Notes: generated by a model not told the origin, from the letters alone. A DNA stretch of 33,192 nucleotides from an uncultured Clostridia bacterium (GCA_944386685.1 CALXCA010000025.1:1-33192); one strand, 5' to 3'. Positions 17,859 through 26,470 are shown, numbered from the stretch's first letter. Program-made: numbers and translations.

Positions 17859-18602
17859 TTATAAATTTTTAAATTGTGTATATCCATTTTCGTCTATTTC
17901 TTTTGCTAGTTCTGCTGTACCTGTTTTTACAATTTTGCCATTTATTAATACATGTACAAAGTCAACATCTAAATGATTTAAAATTCTTGTATTATGAGTT
18001 ATAATTAAAACTGCATTTTCACTTGATTTATACATTTCTATTCCTTTAGATACTATTTTTATTGCGTCTACATCTAGTCCTGAATCAGTTTCATCTAAAA
18101 TTGCAAGTTTTGGATTTAATATTAGCATTTGTAAAATTTCATTTTTCTTTTTTTCTCCACCTGAAAATCCAACATTTAAGTTTCTTTCAATTAATTTTGG
18201 ATTCATGTTTAATTCTTCTGAATATTTCTTTACGGAATCTTTAAATTCAAAAATTTTTACAGGTTTATTTGTAATATTATTTTTTGCTGTTCTTAAGAAA
18301 TTAATTGTTGATATTCCTGGAATTTCTTCTGGCATTTGAAATGACATAAATATTCCTTTTTTTGCAATTTTATCTGTACTTAAATCATTTATGTTTTCTC
18401 CTTCAAAGTCTATTTCTCCACTTATTTTTTTGTATTGAGGATTATTTAATATTACATTTGCAAGTGTTGATTTTCCTGCTCCATTTGGTCCCATTATTAC
18501 ATGTACTTCTCCCTTTTTTATTTCTAAATTTAATCCTTTTAATATTTCTTTTTCTCCTGCATTTACATATAAATCTTTAATTTCTAATAAATTTTCTGCC
18601 AT
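17859..18602 (-). CDS. sufC: Fe-S cluster assembly ATPase SufC
   Basis: Cytosolic ABC-type ATPase that drives conformational change in SufBC2D; not a transporter. Walker A is GPNGAGKS (38-45), the Q-loop SFQMPEEI, the signature GFSGGEKKKNEI, Walker B LAILDETDSGLD with the SufC-type variation, and the switch histidine is in ITHN. 247 residues from the ATG at 18602, selected because AAAGGAAAA lies in front of it and MAENLLEIKDLYVNAG is the family N-terminus; an in-frame ATG at 18647 lacks both. First of the suf structural genes, 114 bases after the DtxR-like regulator and probably in its transcript. Confidence 0.96.
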   Translation of the reverse strand: MAENLLEIKDLYVNAGEKEILKGLNLEIKKGEVHVIMGPNGAGKSTLANVILNNPQYKKISGEIDFEGENINDLSTDKIAKKGIFMSFQMPEEIPGISTINFLRTAKNNITNKPVKIFEFKDSVKKYSEELNMNPKLIERNLNVGFSGGEKKKNEILQMLILNPKLAILDETDSGLDVDAIKIVSKGIEMYKSSENAVLIITHNTRILNHLDVDFVHVLINGKIVKTGTAELAKEIDENGYTQFKNL

Positions 18603-18716
18603 TTTTATTTTCCTTTCTTCATACTTTTTATTGGTGTTTGTTAGCACTTTTTCATCGTAAAAATTTTATTTAATAAATTGTTTATCATAATACTAATTTT
18701 TAATATTTAACATATT

Positions 18717-19172
18717 TTATAATTGTGCTTTTGTAGGCGTTCTTTTGATACAGCTTCTACATTGTTCATTATTTATATCATAATTGCAATTTAGGCTTTT
18801 TAATCCTAATACATTATGAACATATTTTGCTAATTGATTTATTGTATTATCACTTATTATTGACTTTATTTTTTCTGCTTCTTCTTTAGCTTCTTTTTCG
18901 TCTAAATTTAATACATCTTTCATAAACAAATAAGTAATATCATAAGCTTCTAATATTTTTTTTGCTAAATCTTCTCCTTGCCCAGTTAATTCTATTGTTC
19001 CATAAGTCTCGTAATTTATTAATTTTTCTTCTTTTAAAATATTTATTGCTTTATTAACACTAGGTTTGCTACATTTCATTTTTTGAGCTATATCTGTAAC
19101 TCTGATATTTCCTTTTTGCTTTTTTAAAATGTACATATTTTTTATATATTCTTCTGATGATTTTGAAATCAT
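18717..19172 (-). CDS. DtxR/MntR-fold regulator with a C-terminal Cys cluster, probable Suf regulator
   Basis: 151 residues. The N-terminal winged helix is of DtxR/MntR type: SSEEYIKNMYILKKQ, then IRVTDIAQKMKCSKPSVNKA (recognition helix) and INYETYGTIELTGQG (wing). A helical dimerisation domain follows. Aligned by eye to Bacillus MntR, the metal ligands His77, Glu102 and His103 become Tyr, Lys and Ser, so the normal Mn/Fe site looks lost. The tail instead carries Cys129, Cys138 and Cys141 (C-x8-C-x2-C) that could bind a cluster or zinc. ATG start with AAGGAGAG. It heads the suf genes behind a consensus promoter carrying an inverted repeat. I infer an Fe-S or iron-responsive autorepressor; a conventional metal sensor is the alternative. 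Confidence 0.8.
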   Translation of the reverse strand: MISKSSEEYIKNMYILKKQKGNIRVTDIAQKMKCSKPSVNKAINILKEEKLINYETYGTIELTGQGEDLAKKILEAYDITYLFMKDVLNLDEKEAKEEAEKIKSIISDNTINQLAKYVHNVLGLKSLNCNYDINNEQCRSCIKRTPTKAQL

Positions 19173-19214
19173 TTTTTCTCTCCTTTTGCTAGTATTTCAT
19201 ATATTAGCATTATT

Positions 19215-19232
19215 TGTTAACCACGGTTAACA
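19215..19232. promoter_or_regulatory. 18-bp operator at the regulator/suf promoter
   Basis: Perfect inverted repeat TGTTAACCACGGTTAACA: 8-base arms, 2-base centre. It touches the last base of the -10 box and covers the expected start point of the promoter at 19232-19260. Such placement is typical of repressor operators, and dyads of this general kind are used by DtxR-family proteins. I see no second copy in the window. Confidence 0.7.
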
Positions 19233-19260
19233 TTATATTACTTATTATATCATTTGTCAA
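19232..19260 (-). promoter_or_regulatory. Perfect consensus sigma-A promoter of the regulator-suf operon
   Basis: Minus strand: -35 TTGACA (19255-19260), 17-base spacer, -10 TATAAT (19232-19237), an exact consensus match. A promoter this strong without activation suits a unit controlled by repression through the adjoining palindrome. Confidence 0.85.
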
Positions 19261-19280
19261 GTAAAATGTTTATATATAAC

Positions 19281-19322
19281 AAAAAATCGCTTTAGCTTTA
19301 AATTGACTAAAACGATTTTTTT
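19281..19322. terminator. Bidirectional terminator after the AI-2E-family gene
   Basis: AAAAAATCG and CGATTTTTTT form the outer stem, with TTAG / CTAA pairing further in. A and T runs at both ends make it functional in either direction. It lies directly past the AI-2E-family stop codon and upstream of the suf promoter, insulating the two units. Confidence 0.75.
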
Positions 19323-19324
19323 AT

Positions 19325-20467
19325 TTAAGATTGCATTTTTAATCTATTTCTATAATCAATCCAATCATTTATCATAATTCTTAAAACTGCTATAAAAGGT
19401 ACGCCTAAGAACATTCCTAGTACTCCAAAATAAGCTCCACCTAAAGTTACTGCAAATATTACAAGTAATGGACTTATTTGTAAAGAACTTCCTATTATCT
19501 TAGGGTTAATGATATTTGAGTCAATTTGTTGTAAGATAATAACAACAACTGCCATAATTATTGCTTGTGACAATCCACCTGTAATTACAGTAATCAAAAC
19601 ACTTATAGCAACTGCAACAATTGCTCCAAAATATGGAATCATATTAAATAAACCTATCATAAATCCTAGTAATACAGAGTATTTTACTCCTATTATTGAC
19701 ATTGCAATTGTTACTAATATTCCAACTACAACTGCATCAATTAATTGTCCACTAATAAATCTAAAAAAGATTTCATTTGTATTATAAAAATATTTGTTAA
19801 TTGTATTACAAACTTTTTCATTAAATATTGCCATTGTTAATTTTCTTAAAAAATTAATAATTTGTGTTCTTTGTAATAGAACATATACAGATACAACTAT
19901 TGTTACAAATATATCAAATATTCCACTTGCAACACCTACTGCACCTTTTATATATTCAGTAATCTTATCATAACTAAAATATTTGGTTAAATCTATTTGT
20001 TGTAGGCTTTTTCCTAAATTTTTAATTGTTTCTACTACTTTCTCATTTTTTAATATAGAATCTTCTGGTAGAGAATTTATTTTCTCCATTGTTGAATTCC
20101 AATAATTTTGAAAATTATTTACTAATTCTATTATACTTTGTGTTACAGCTGGTAATATAACATTTACTAATAATACAATTAATAAAATTGCTATTGTAAA
20201 TGTAATTAAAACACTTATTCCCCTAGCTCTTTTCTTTAAAAACTTTTTCTTCGATTTTGAAAATCTTTTTTCTATTCTTGACTCTGGAATGTATAACAAA
20301 TATGCAATTAAAATCCCAGCCAAGAATGGTGACACAACTTCAATAAAATTACCTATTACATTGCCTATTGCCGTAAAATTATCTAGAAATTTATATACTA
20401 GAATAATTGCAACTGCGAACATAAACCAATACATCCATTTAGAAAAATTTCTTTTTATCTCATTCAT
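19325..20467 (-). CDS. AI-2E family transporter (UPF0118/YtvI-like permease)
   Basis: Polytopic membrane protein of 380 residues with about eight helices. An N-terminal pair (about 12-30 and 36-62) is followed by a basic loop (RIEKRFSKSKKKFLKKRARG), another helix and a long amphipathic extracytoplasmic segment. The C-terminal helical bundle carries conserved family motifs such as GFMIGLFNMIPYFGAIVA and LGGAYFGVLGMFLGVPFIAVLRI. The family includes autoinducer-2 exporters and Na+/H+ antiporters, and substrate cannot be inferred from sequence. ATG start with AAAGGAGC at suitable spacing. Monocistronic by appearance: a terminator follows and xth ends 98 bases upstream. Confidence 0.9.
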   Translation of the reverse strand: MNEIKRNFSKWMYWFMFAVAIILVYKFLDNFTAIGNVIGNFIEVVSPFLAGILIAYLLYIPESRIEKRFSKSKKKFLKKRARGISVLITFTIAILLIVLLVNVILPAVTQSIIELVNNFQNYWNSTMEKINSLPEDSILKNEKVVETIKNLGKSLQQIDLTKYFSYDKITEYIKGAVGVASGIFDIFVTIVVSVYVLLQRTQIINFLRKLTMAIFNEKVCNTINKYFYNTNEIFFRFISGQLIDAVVVGILVTIAMSIIGVKYSVLLGFMIGLFNMIPYFGAIVAVAISVLITVITGGLSQAIIMAVVVIILQQIDSNIINPKIIGSSLQISPLLVIFAVTLGGAYFGVLGMFLGVPFIAVLRIMINDWIDYRNRLKMQS

Positions 20468-20565
20468 AGATTTTTGCTCCTTTCATTTGTTTTACTTAAT
20501 TTTGAAACTTTTTAATTCTTTATAATTATTATAAAATAAATAGAATTTTACATATGCATAATATA

Positions 20566-21318
20566 CTATAATTCAATTTCTAATCCTATAGGACAATGGT
20601 CACTTCCAAGTATTTGTGTATATATTTTAGCTTCTTTTATATTTTTTTCTATATCTTTTGATGTAATAAAATAATCTATTCTCCACCCAATATTTTTTTC
20701 TCTTGCATGTCCCATATATGACCACCAGCTATATTCTATTTTTTCTGGATATAAATATCTATAACTATCAACAAATCCTGCATTTAAAAGTTCTGTCATT
20801 TTTCCTCTTTCTTCATCTGTAAAACCTGCATTTCCTCTATTTGTTTTTGGATTTTTTAAGTCTATTTCTTCATGTGCTACATTTAAATCTCCACACATAA
20901 TAACAGGTTTTGTTTTATTTAGTTTTAATAAATATTTTCTTATTTCATCTTCCCAAATCATTCTATAATCTAGTCTCTCTAGTTCTCTTTTGGCATTTGG
21001 TGTATAGTTTGTTACTAAATAAAATTTTTCAAATTCTAAGGTTATAATTCTTCCTTCTTTATCATGTTCTTGTTTCCCTATGCCATATGTTACTTTTAAT
21101 GGTTTATTTTTTGTAAATACAGCTGTTCCTGAATAACCCTTTTTTTCTGCACTATTCCAATAACTTGTATATCCATCTATTTCTAATTCCACTTGCCCTT
21201 CTTGGCATTTTGTTTCTTGCAAACAAAAAATGTCTGCGTTTTCACTATTAAAAAAGTCTAAAAATCCTTTGTTTAGACATGCTCTAATTCCATTTACATT
21301 CCATGATATTAATTTCAT
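20566..21318 (-). CDS. xth: Exodeoxyribonuclease III / AP endonuclease
   Basis: Mg2+-dependent repair nuclease that cuts 5' to abasic sites and trims damaged 3' ends. The 250 residues carry all active-site motifs of the exonuclease/endonuclease/phosphatase fold: WNVNGIRA (Asn7), LQETK (Glu35), YTPNA, CGDLNVAH (catalytic Asp and Asn) and the C-terminal GSDHCPIGLEI (Asp-His). WRIDYF is also conserved. This is the ExoA/XthA branch of Firmicutes. ATG start at the conserved MKLISWNVNG; the ribosome site is a modest AGGAAGGAAT. It has its own extended -10 promoter and a leader of about 100 bases. Confidence 0.96.
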   Translation of the reverse strand: MKLISWNVNGIRACLNKGFLDFFNSENADIFCLQETKCQEGQVELEIDGYTSYWNSAEKKGYSGTAVFTKNKPLKVTYGIGKQEHDKEGRIITLEFEKFYLVTNYTPNAKRELERLDYRMIWEDEIRKYLLKLNKTKPVIMCGDLNVAHEEIDLKNPKTNRGNAGFTDEERGKMTELLNAGFVDSYRYLYPEKIEYSWWSYMGHAREKNIGWRIDYFITSKDIEKNIKEAKIYTQILGSDHCPIGLEIEL

Positions 21319-21433
21319 CTTTGTTATTCCTTCCTATATTTACATTGTTTTTCCGATTTACTAAACAAAAAAATAATTTGTTTAATATTATATGTCTAAT
21401 TTTCTTTGTAACTACTTTTATCATTATACCCCT

Positions 21434-21463
21434 ATTATACCACATTTTTCCTTTAAATGTAAA
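21434..21463 (-). promoter_or_regulatory. Promoter of xth
   Basis: Minus strand: -35 TTTACA (21458-21463), 18-base spacer, -10 TATAAT (21434-21439) with TG one base upstream (extended -10). It lies just after the terminator of the kinase-like pseudogene. Confidence 0.65.
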
Positions 21464-21482
21464 GATTTAAAGAAATATTAAG

Positions 21483-21512
21483 AAACTAGCTAACAATCAT
21501 GTTAGCTAGTTT
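21483..21512. terminator. Terminator after the HipA-like pseudogene
   Basis: Perfect 12-bp stem AAACTAGCTAAC / GTTAGCTAGTTT with a 6-base loop AATCAT. On the minus strand it is followed by TTTCTTAATATTTCTTT. It sits 31 bases past the stop codon. Confidence 0.75.
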
Positions 21513-21543
21513 TAACTCAAATAATATACTTAATGCTTTATTA

Positions 21544-22426
21544 TTAAATATTATTTAGCTTTTTATAAGCACTTTGCAATATTTCATATCTATAACCAAT
21601 TATTTTTTTATAAAATTCTTTTCTAACAATTGTAATACTAGGAATTTTATCTATAAAATTATTAATTATGTCTATATTAATTTTTTTATACATGTTATTA
21701 ATTGCATTATTACATTCTACATTTTTAGTGCTTTTTATATATGATATATAATTTATCTTCTTTACATTTTCTTTTATGCAAGAATAACAATTTATTGCTA
21801 AATTTTTCAATTCAACTTCACTTATATTCTCAATTTGTTTATCTTCTAACATAGGATTTAAGCATGACCCGCAATCATAAATTGGAGAAAATCTTGCTTG
21901 GTTACTTTTCGTGTTTACCAAAAGCCCCCAGTTTCCATTATGTCTGTCTGTATTTCCTATTAAGCTATCTATAATAAACATATTCCAAAGGTTTTCTTTT
22001 ATCTCATCAACAATCACAAGATTTATTTGTGTCAATTTCTTTGTTTCATCTATAACTTCCATTATATCAGATAATTCAGTATCAATTTTTTTATCTAGAT
22101 TGGCACTTAATGCCAAATTTTCGAACTCATATAAAACATGATTTTCATCAGTAAAATCTTCACAAGCACACACAATTTTTTCTCTTCCATTATATGTATA
22201 GGTTCCAAGTATTGTATTTTGAACTTTAAATCCAGCTATTTTAAATATGTTACTTCCTATATATTCTGAAAAAGCATTATTTATATTATGAAATATTTTT
22301 ATTTTTTTCTCTTATTGGGTCTGGAAATTTAACTAGATATTTTTTATTGTTATAAATGAGAGTTTTCTTTTTTTCAGATCCTTTATAATTGTTTAACTCT
22401 TCTATTGCATTTGAAAAATCAATCAT
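21544..22426 (-). pseudogene. HipA/CtkA-like protein kinase, disrupted by a +1 frameshift
   Basis: The gene opens with AAGGAGGAGAG and an ATG at 22424-22426, reading MIDFSNAIEELNNYKGSEKK and on to REKNKNIS, then a TAA at 22288-22286. Dropping one A near 22286-22287 (TCATAATATA to TCATATATA) restores the reading ISYINNAFSEYIGSNIFKIA, which fuses in frame with the 209-residue remainder. The joined product, about 294 residues, has the kinase catalytic loop GNTDRHNGNWG and the metal-binding YDCGSCL, as in HipA-related Ser/Thr kinases of the CtkA type. An intact promoter and terminator suggest recent inactivation, a sequencing error, or phase variation. No HipB-like antitoxin gene is adjacent. Confidence 0.75.
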
Positions 22427-22560
22427 ATCTCTCCTCCTTGCGTACTTGCTAATTTTTAATTCATTTATTTTTTATATTTTTATTAATTTTTACTAAAACT
22501 TATTAATCTTTATTTAATGGCTTCATTAAGCAATTTTATATTTTGCAATATTTCGTATTT

Positions 22561-22588
22561 ATTATACCATATTTTTTAAAATATTCAA
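22561..22588 (-). promoter_or_regulatory. Promoter of the HipA-like gene
   Basis: Minus strand: -35 TTGAAT (22583-22588), 16-base spacer, -10 TATAAT (22561-22566) with TG one base upstream. The leader of about 128 bases contains a small hairpin TTAATG / CATTAA. Confidence 0.55.
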
Positions 22589-22849
22589 TTGCTTGTGAGT
22601 ATCTTTTTTTCAAATCTAATTATTCAAGAATTAAATTTTTTAACTATTTATTTGCCTAGCATTTCTCCACACTTTTCTAAACGAGAAGAGCATTTAAAAT
22701 TACATCTTTTTCCATATAAAATATAATTCTATTGTATTTTTCTTCAATATTATATTTTAATTTTAGTTGTATTTAATTTTGCTATTTTATTTTTCAATAT
22801 TAATTTATAATTTTTTATTTTAATTTATTATATATTTAATTATTTTTTG
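22589..22849. other. Gene-free stretch with a possible gene remnant
   Basis: No gene with a ribosome site. On the minus strand 22648-22728 reads as a stop-bounded tail YGKRCNFKCSSRLEKCGEML with three cysteines but no start codon. It may be the decayed end of a former gene; I could not connect it to any family. Confidence 0.3.
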
Positions 22850-23283
22850 AATATTTATATATTATTTATTTAAATATTTTTATATTATTTTATTTATTAT
22901 TTATTATTTATTTTTACTATTTATTTTTATTATTTATTTTTATTTTTTATTATATATTTTTTATTTAATTTTTATTATTTATTTTTATTATTTATTATTT
23001 TATTTTTTATTATTTATTATTTTATTTTTTATTATTTATTATTTTATTTTTTATTATTTATTTTTATTATTTATTTTTATTATTTATTATTTTATTATTT
23101 ATATTTTTATTTTGTTTTTGTTATTTTATTGTTTATTGTTTATTTTTTATTATTTATTATTTTGTTTTTTATTATTTATTTAATTTTTATTATTTATTTA
23201 TATTTATTATTTAATTTTTGTTATTTTATTTTTTTATTATTTATTATTTATTTTTTATATTTTTATTTTTTATATTTTTATTT
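22850..23283. repeat. Nearly pure A/T low-complexity tract with 22-bp tandem repeats
   Basis: Only seven of these 434 bases are G or C, and 22918-23113 contains none. The plus strand is T-rich with TTATT and T5-T6 runs. Three perfect 22-bp copies beginning ATTATTTATTATTTTATTTT lie at 22987-23008, 23009-23030 and 23031-23052. Degenerate copies lie around them. T runs repeated at about two helical turns would bend the DNA. Open frames here consist only of Phe, Ile, Leu and Tyr and are not genes. Confidence 0.85.
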
Positions 23284-23291
23284 CTTATATT

Positions 23292-24212
23292 TCACTTTAC
23301 ACATTTTTCTAATATTTTTATTTTTATTTTTTCACTTGTATTTATTTTTGCATTTATTCCTATTGGAATTACTGTTTTGTTTTCTATGTGTCCAAAATTT
23401 TCAGATTTTATTATTGGTCCTTTAAATTCATCTCCTATTGTGTCAATCAATATTTTTTCTAATGTTATTCCACTTTCATGTGTATAATTTCCAAGCCAAA
23501 TTCCTTTTATTTTTTTAAATATTTCATTTTGTTTCATAAAATATAAATAATTACTTACTAAAGCTGGTCCTGTTTCTAATCCTAATTCCTCTAAAAATAA
23601 TATCTTATCTGCAAAGTCTATATTATATTTTCCTGCTACCATTGCTCTTGTTAAGCTTAAATTTCCACCTATTAATTTTCCTTCTGCCATTCCGTCTTTT
23701 ATTGTTTTATATCCTTCTAAAGTATTTCCAAATTCTAAGCTTGCATTTGCTAATCTATTTAATACTTCATTTAAGCTATATTCTGTTTCATCTGTTGCTA
23801 TTGTTTTAAAGTTTGTACCACTAAATGTTACTAATCCTGTTTTTTCTGTAATTATATTTGTTATTGATGTTATATCACTATAACCACATATTATTTTTGG
23901 ATTTTGTTTTATTAATTCAAAATCTAAATATTCAAATGTTGAATTACTATTTTCTCCACCTTTTGCACACCATATCATTTTAACTTCTTTATCTGCAAAC
24001 ATTTTATTTATATCTTCTGCTTTTTCTTTTGCTGTTGCACTATACTCATTTATGTTTGAAAATAAATTTTTTGAAAATTTTACTCTAAAACCTAGATTTT
24101 CTATTATATTTTTTGCTTTATTAATTTCTTCAGTATTTTCTCCTATTATTGGGTTTGATGGTGCTACGACTCCTATTGTATCACCTTTTTTTAATTTTTT
24201 TGGAATTATCAT
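23292..24212 (-). CDS. S66-family peptidase (LD-carboxypeptidase / MccF-like)
   Basis: Serine peptidase of the family that contains muropeptide LD-carboxypeptidase LdcA and microcin C immunity protein MccF. From the ATG at 24212 (306 residues, MIIPKKLKKGDTIGVVAPSNP) the triad appears as Ser112 in GYSDIT, Glu208 or Glu209 in LFLEELG, and His275 in ENFGHIENKTVIPIG. WCAKGGENS precedes the nucleophile region. The start was chosen for GGGGATG at good spacing and agreement with the family N-terminus; an in-frame ATG at 24272 lacks both. It begins 52 bases after the second permease and is probably in that operon. This favours an MccF-like detoxifying role over wall recycling, but sequence alone does not decide. 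Confidence 0.88.
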   Translation of the reverse strand: MIIPKKLKKGDTIGVVAPSNPIIGENTEEINKAKNIIENLGFRVKFSKNLFSNINEYSATAKEKAEDINKMFADKEVKMIWCAKGGENSNSTFEYLDFELIKQNPKIICGYSDITSITNIITEKTGLVTFSGTNFKTIATDETEYSLNEVLNRLANASLEFGNTLEGYKTIKDGMAEGKLIGGNLSLTRAMVAGKYNIDFADKILFLEELGLETGPALVSNYLYFMKQNEIFKKIKGIWLGNYTHESGITLEKILIDTIGDEFKGPIIKSENFGHIENKTVIPIGINAKINTSEKIKIKILEKCVK

Positions 24213-24264
24213 AATACATCCCCTTTCTCTTTTTAGATCATAATTTATTTTCAAAATAAATTTA

Positions 24265-25758
24265 TTATACATTTTTTATTTCTTTTTTATTAAATACTTT
24301 TATTAAAATTCCCAAAATCAAAACTAAATAAATCGTATAAATTATTAATGAAAATGGAAAACTCAAACCATACACATCAGAAACTTGTCCAAATAAATAT
24401 TGACTAAAGTCCCAGTTGTTTGTAATAAAATATTTTGTAACAGTTGCAATTGTTCTTTCTTTAGACCAATCTGCAATTACAGTATTTCCAAAATAAAATA
24501 CAATCAAAGTTAAAATAAGTGTAATTGAAATATTATTAAAAATAGTACTCATTAGTGTTGCAAATATACTTATTATTGCATACATTGGTATTTTTGCTAA
24601 ACCAACCAATAATATATATATTAATAAATTTACAGTTACAATTTGCCCTTTATTATGATTATAATCTATATAGTCTAATTTATAACTATCAAATCCAAAT
24701 ATTATTCCTCCAACTATATATTGAGTAATTATAATAAAAATCATAAATACTAATACAGCTATAATACATGCTAATACTTTAGAGACAATAATTGTTGCTC
24801 TTTTATGTGGTTTTGTTAATAATCCTTTTATTGTTCCTTTATTTGTTTCATCTACTACTGTTGTACACGATATGTATAATGTAATAATTACTAAAATAAT
24901 ATCAAAATGTCTAAATGTTCTTATTAAAGAAATTCTTGCATCAATTTTATTTTCAAGAATTACATTAAAGTTTTCCTGAGAAATATCTTGAGTTATATTA
25001 TTATTTATTGCATATTTTAATATTTCTTTATTTTCAAGATATTTTTTAAAGTTAAAATTATTTGTACTTTTATCTTCAGAATCTTCCATCAAATAGCAAT
25101 TTGTTCTATATTCATCTAAATAACTATTTAATATATTATTTGCAAATATTATATTATTTTTTAATCTTAATTCATATATTTCAATATTTATATTAACTTT
25201 TGATAATTCTGTTTTATCATCTTGTACATATTTTTTTACTTCTTCTAAATTTTGAATTTTTATTTCAACAAATCTTTTCCAATTATTTGAATCTAATGCT
25301 TCAATTAATTGCTTTAAATATCCTTTTGCTTTTTCATAAATTTCAGCAGATACTTCTGTATTGTCATTTAACTCATAATCATAAATTAAATATAAATTAT
25401 TCTCTATATTATGATTATATTCTATTTTATTCCCTCCATATCCTCCTCTTTCTTCATTAATTGCATATTTTTGCCATGAATTTTCTTCATATTTATTATA
25501 GATTTTATAAAATTCAAGTGATACTTTTTGTCTTAAATATCTTTCTATATTATCTTTTGACGATTCTAGGCTTTGTTCAAGTCCTTTTAAATCTATATTT
25601 TTAGTTCCAATTTGCATAATACTTGCATTTTGATCTGGATTTTTGTAATTAAAAATTATAACAACAATAATAGAAATTAATAATAATACATATATACTTT
25701 TTCTTTTAAATATTTTTATTAGTTCATTTTGTACAAGTTTAAACAATTTTATTTTCAC
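24265..25758 (-). CDS. ABC-2 type transporter permease, large subunit
   Basis: 497 residues. It begins KLVQNELIKIFKRKSIYVLLLISIIVV (helix about 20-37), has a large hydrophilic extracytoplasmic segment of about 240 residues, then five helices in the C-terminal half. LTKPHKRATIIVSKVLACI and YIVGGIIFGFDSYKLD match equivalent segments of the smaller permease at 26483-27376, so the two are paralogues and probably form a heterodimer. The frame opens at a GTG (25758) overlapping the ATPase gene by 20 bases. A TTG at 25746, with GGGTG ahead, is an alternative start. Resembles bacitracin/lantibiotic-type exporters and sporulation-associated ABC-2 systems; substrate unknown. Confidence 0.85.
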   Translation of the reverse strand: MKIKLFKLVQNELIKIFKRKSIYVLLLISIIVVIIFNYKNPDQNASIMQIGTKNIDLKGLEQSLESSKDNIERYLRQKVSLEFYKIYNKYEENSWQKYAINEERGGYGGNKIEYNHNIENNLYLIYDYELNDNTEVSAEIYEKAKGYLKQLIEALDSNNWKRFVEIKIQNLEEVKKYVQDDKTELSKVNINIEIYELRLKNNIIFANNILNSYLDEYRTNCYLMEDSEDKSTNNFNFKKYLENKEILKYAINNNITQDISQENFNVILENKIDARISLIRTFRHFDIILVIITLYISCTTVVDETNKGTIKGLLTKPHKRATIIVSKVLACIIAVLVFMIFIIITQYIVGGIIFGFDSYKLDYIDYNHNKGQIVTVNLLIYILLVGLAKIPMYAIISIFATLMSTIFNNISITLILTLIVFYFGNTVIADWSKERTIATVTKYFITNNWDFSQYLFGQVSDVYGLSFPFSLIIYTIYLVLILGILIKVFNKKEIKNV

Positions 25759-26470
25759 CCACTTTTTTTATAAATGCTTCTTCTGATGATAGTTTTTCTC
25801 CATTATCTGAAGTCTTAAATTCTTCTATTGTCTCATCTACAATCATTTTACCATTTTTTATTGCTATAATTCTATTACATAGATTGTCGATTTCTGTTAA
25901 ATTATGGCTTGAAATTATAATTGCTATCCCTTGATGTGATAAATCTTTTATTAGGTTTCTTATTTCTATTATTCCTTCTACATCTAGCCCATTTGTAGGC
26001 TCATCTAGTATTAGTAGTTCTGGATTATTTATTATTGCTTCTGCAATTCCTAGTCTTTGTCTCATTCCTAATGAATATGTTGAAACTTTATCTTTTATTC
26101 TATTTTCTAATCCTACTATTTTTGTTACTTCATCTATTCTACTTTTTGTTATCCCTTTATAATTATTAGCTGTTATTTTTAAATTATCATATCCTGATAA
26201 ATACATATATGAATCTGGATTTTCTACTATTGCTCCAACTTTTTCAATGGCTTTAACAAAATCTTTTTTTATATCATATCCATTTATAGTTACTTTTCCT
26301 TCTGTTAAATTTATTAAACCTAAAATAGATTTTATAATTGTTGTCTTTCCTGCTCCATTTGGTCCTATTAATCCAACAACTTCTCCTTTATCTACCGAAA
26401 ATGAAATATTATCTATAATTACTTTTCTTTTTACTTGTTTTTTCAAATTTTCACATACTAAAACTTTCAT
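25739..26470 (-). CDS. ABC transporter ATP-binding protein (BcrA/LanF-like)
   Basis: 243 residues. Walker A is GPNGAGKT (36-43), the signature is YSLGMRQRLGIAEA, Walker B is LLILDEPTNGLD, and the switch histidine is in SSHNLTEI. The signature form S-x-G-M-x-Q-R-L is characteristic of ATPases that pair with ABC-2 permeases for peptide antibiotic resistance (BcrA, LanF), though many relatives have other roles. ATG start with AGGAGATG. It lies between the two permease genes, 12 bases after the first and overlapping the second, so the three proteins should form one complex. Confidence 0.92.
   Translation of the reverse strand: MKVLVCENLKKQVKRKVIIDNISFSVDKGEVVGLIGPNGAGKTTIIKSILGLINLTEGKVTINGYDIKKDFVKAIEKVGAIVENPDSYMYLSGYDNLKITANNYKGITKSRIDEVTKIVGLENRIKDKVSTYSLGMRQRLGIAEAIINNPELLILDEPTNGLDVEGIIEIRNLIKDLSHQGIAIIISSHNLTEIDNLCNRIIAIKNGKMIVDETIEEFKTSDNGEKLSSEEAFIKKVGENKIV

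Noticed and set aside
22648..22728. Cysteine-containing small gene ending CSSRLEKCGEMLGK
   Set aside because: No start codon or ribosome site before the preceding stop; kept only as a possible gene remnant.
23129..23487. Open frames on the plus strand in the A/T tract and over the S66 peptidase end
   Set aside because: They encode runs of Phe, Leu, Ile and Tyr produced by TTT/TTA/ATT repeats, with no ribosome site, and part lies antisense to the peptidase gene.
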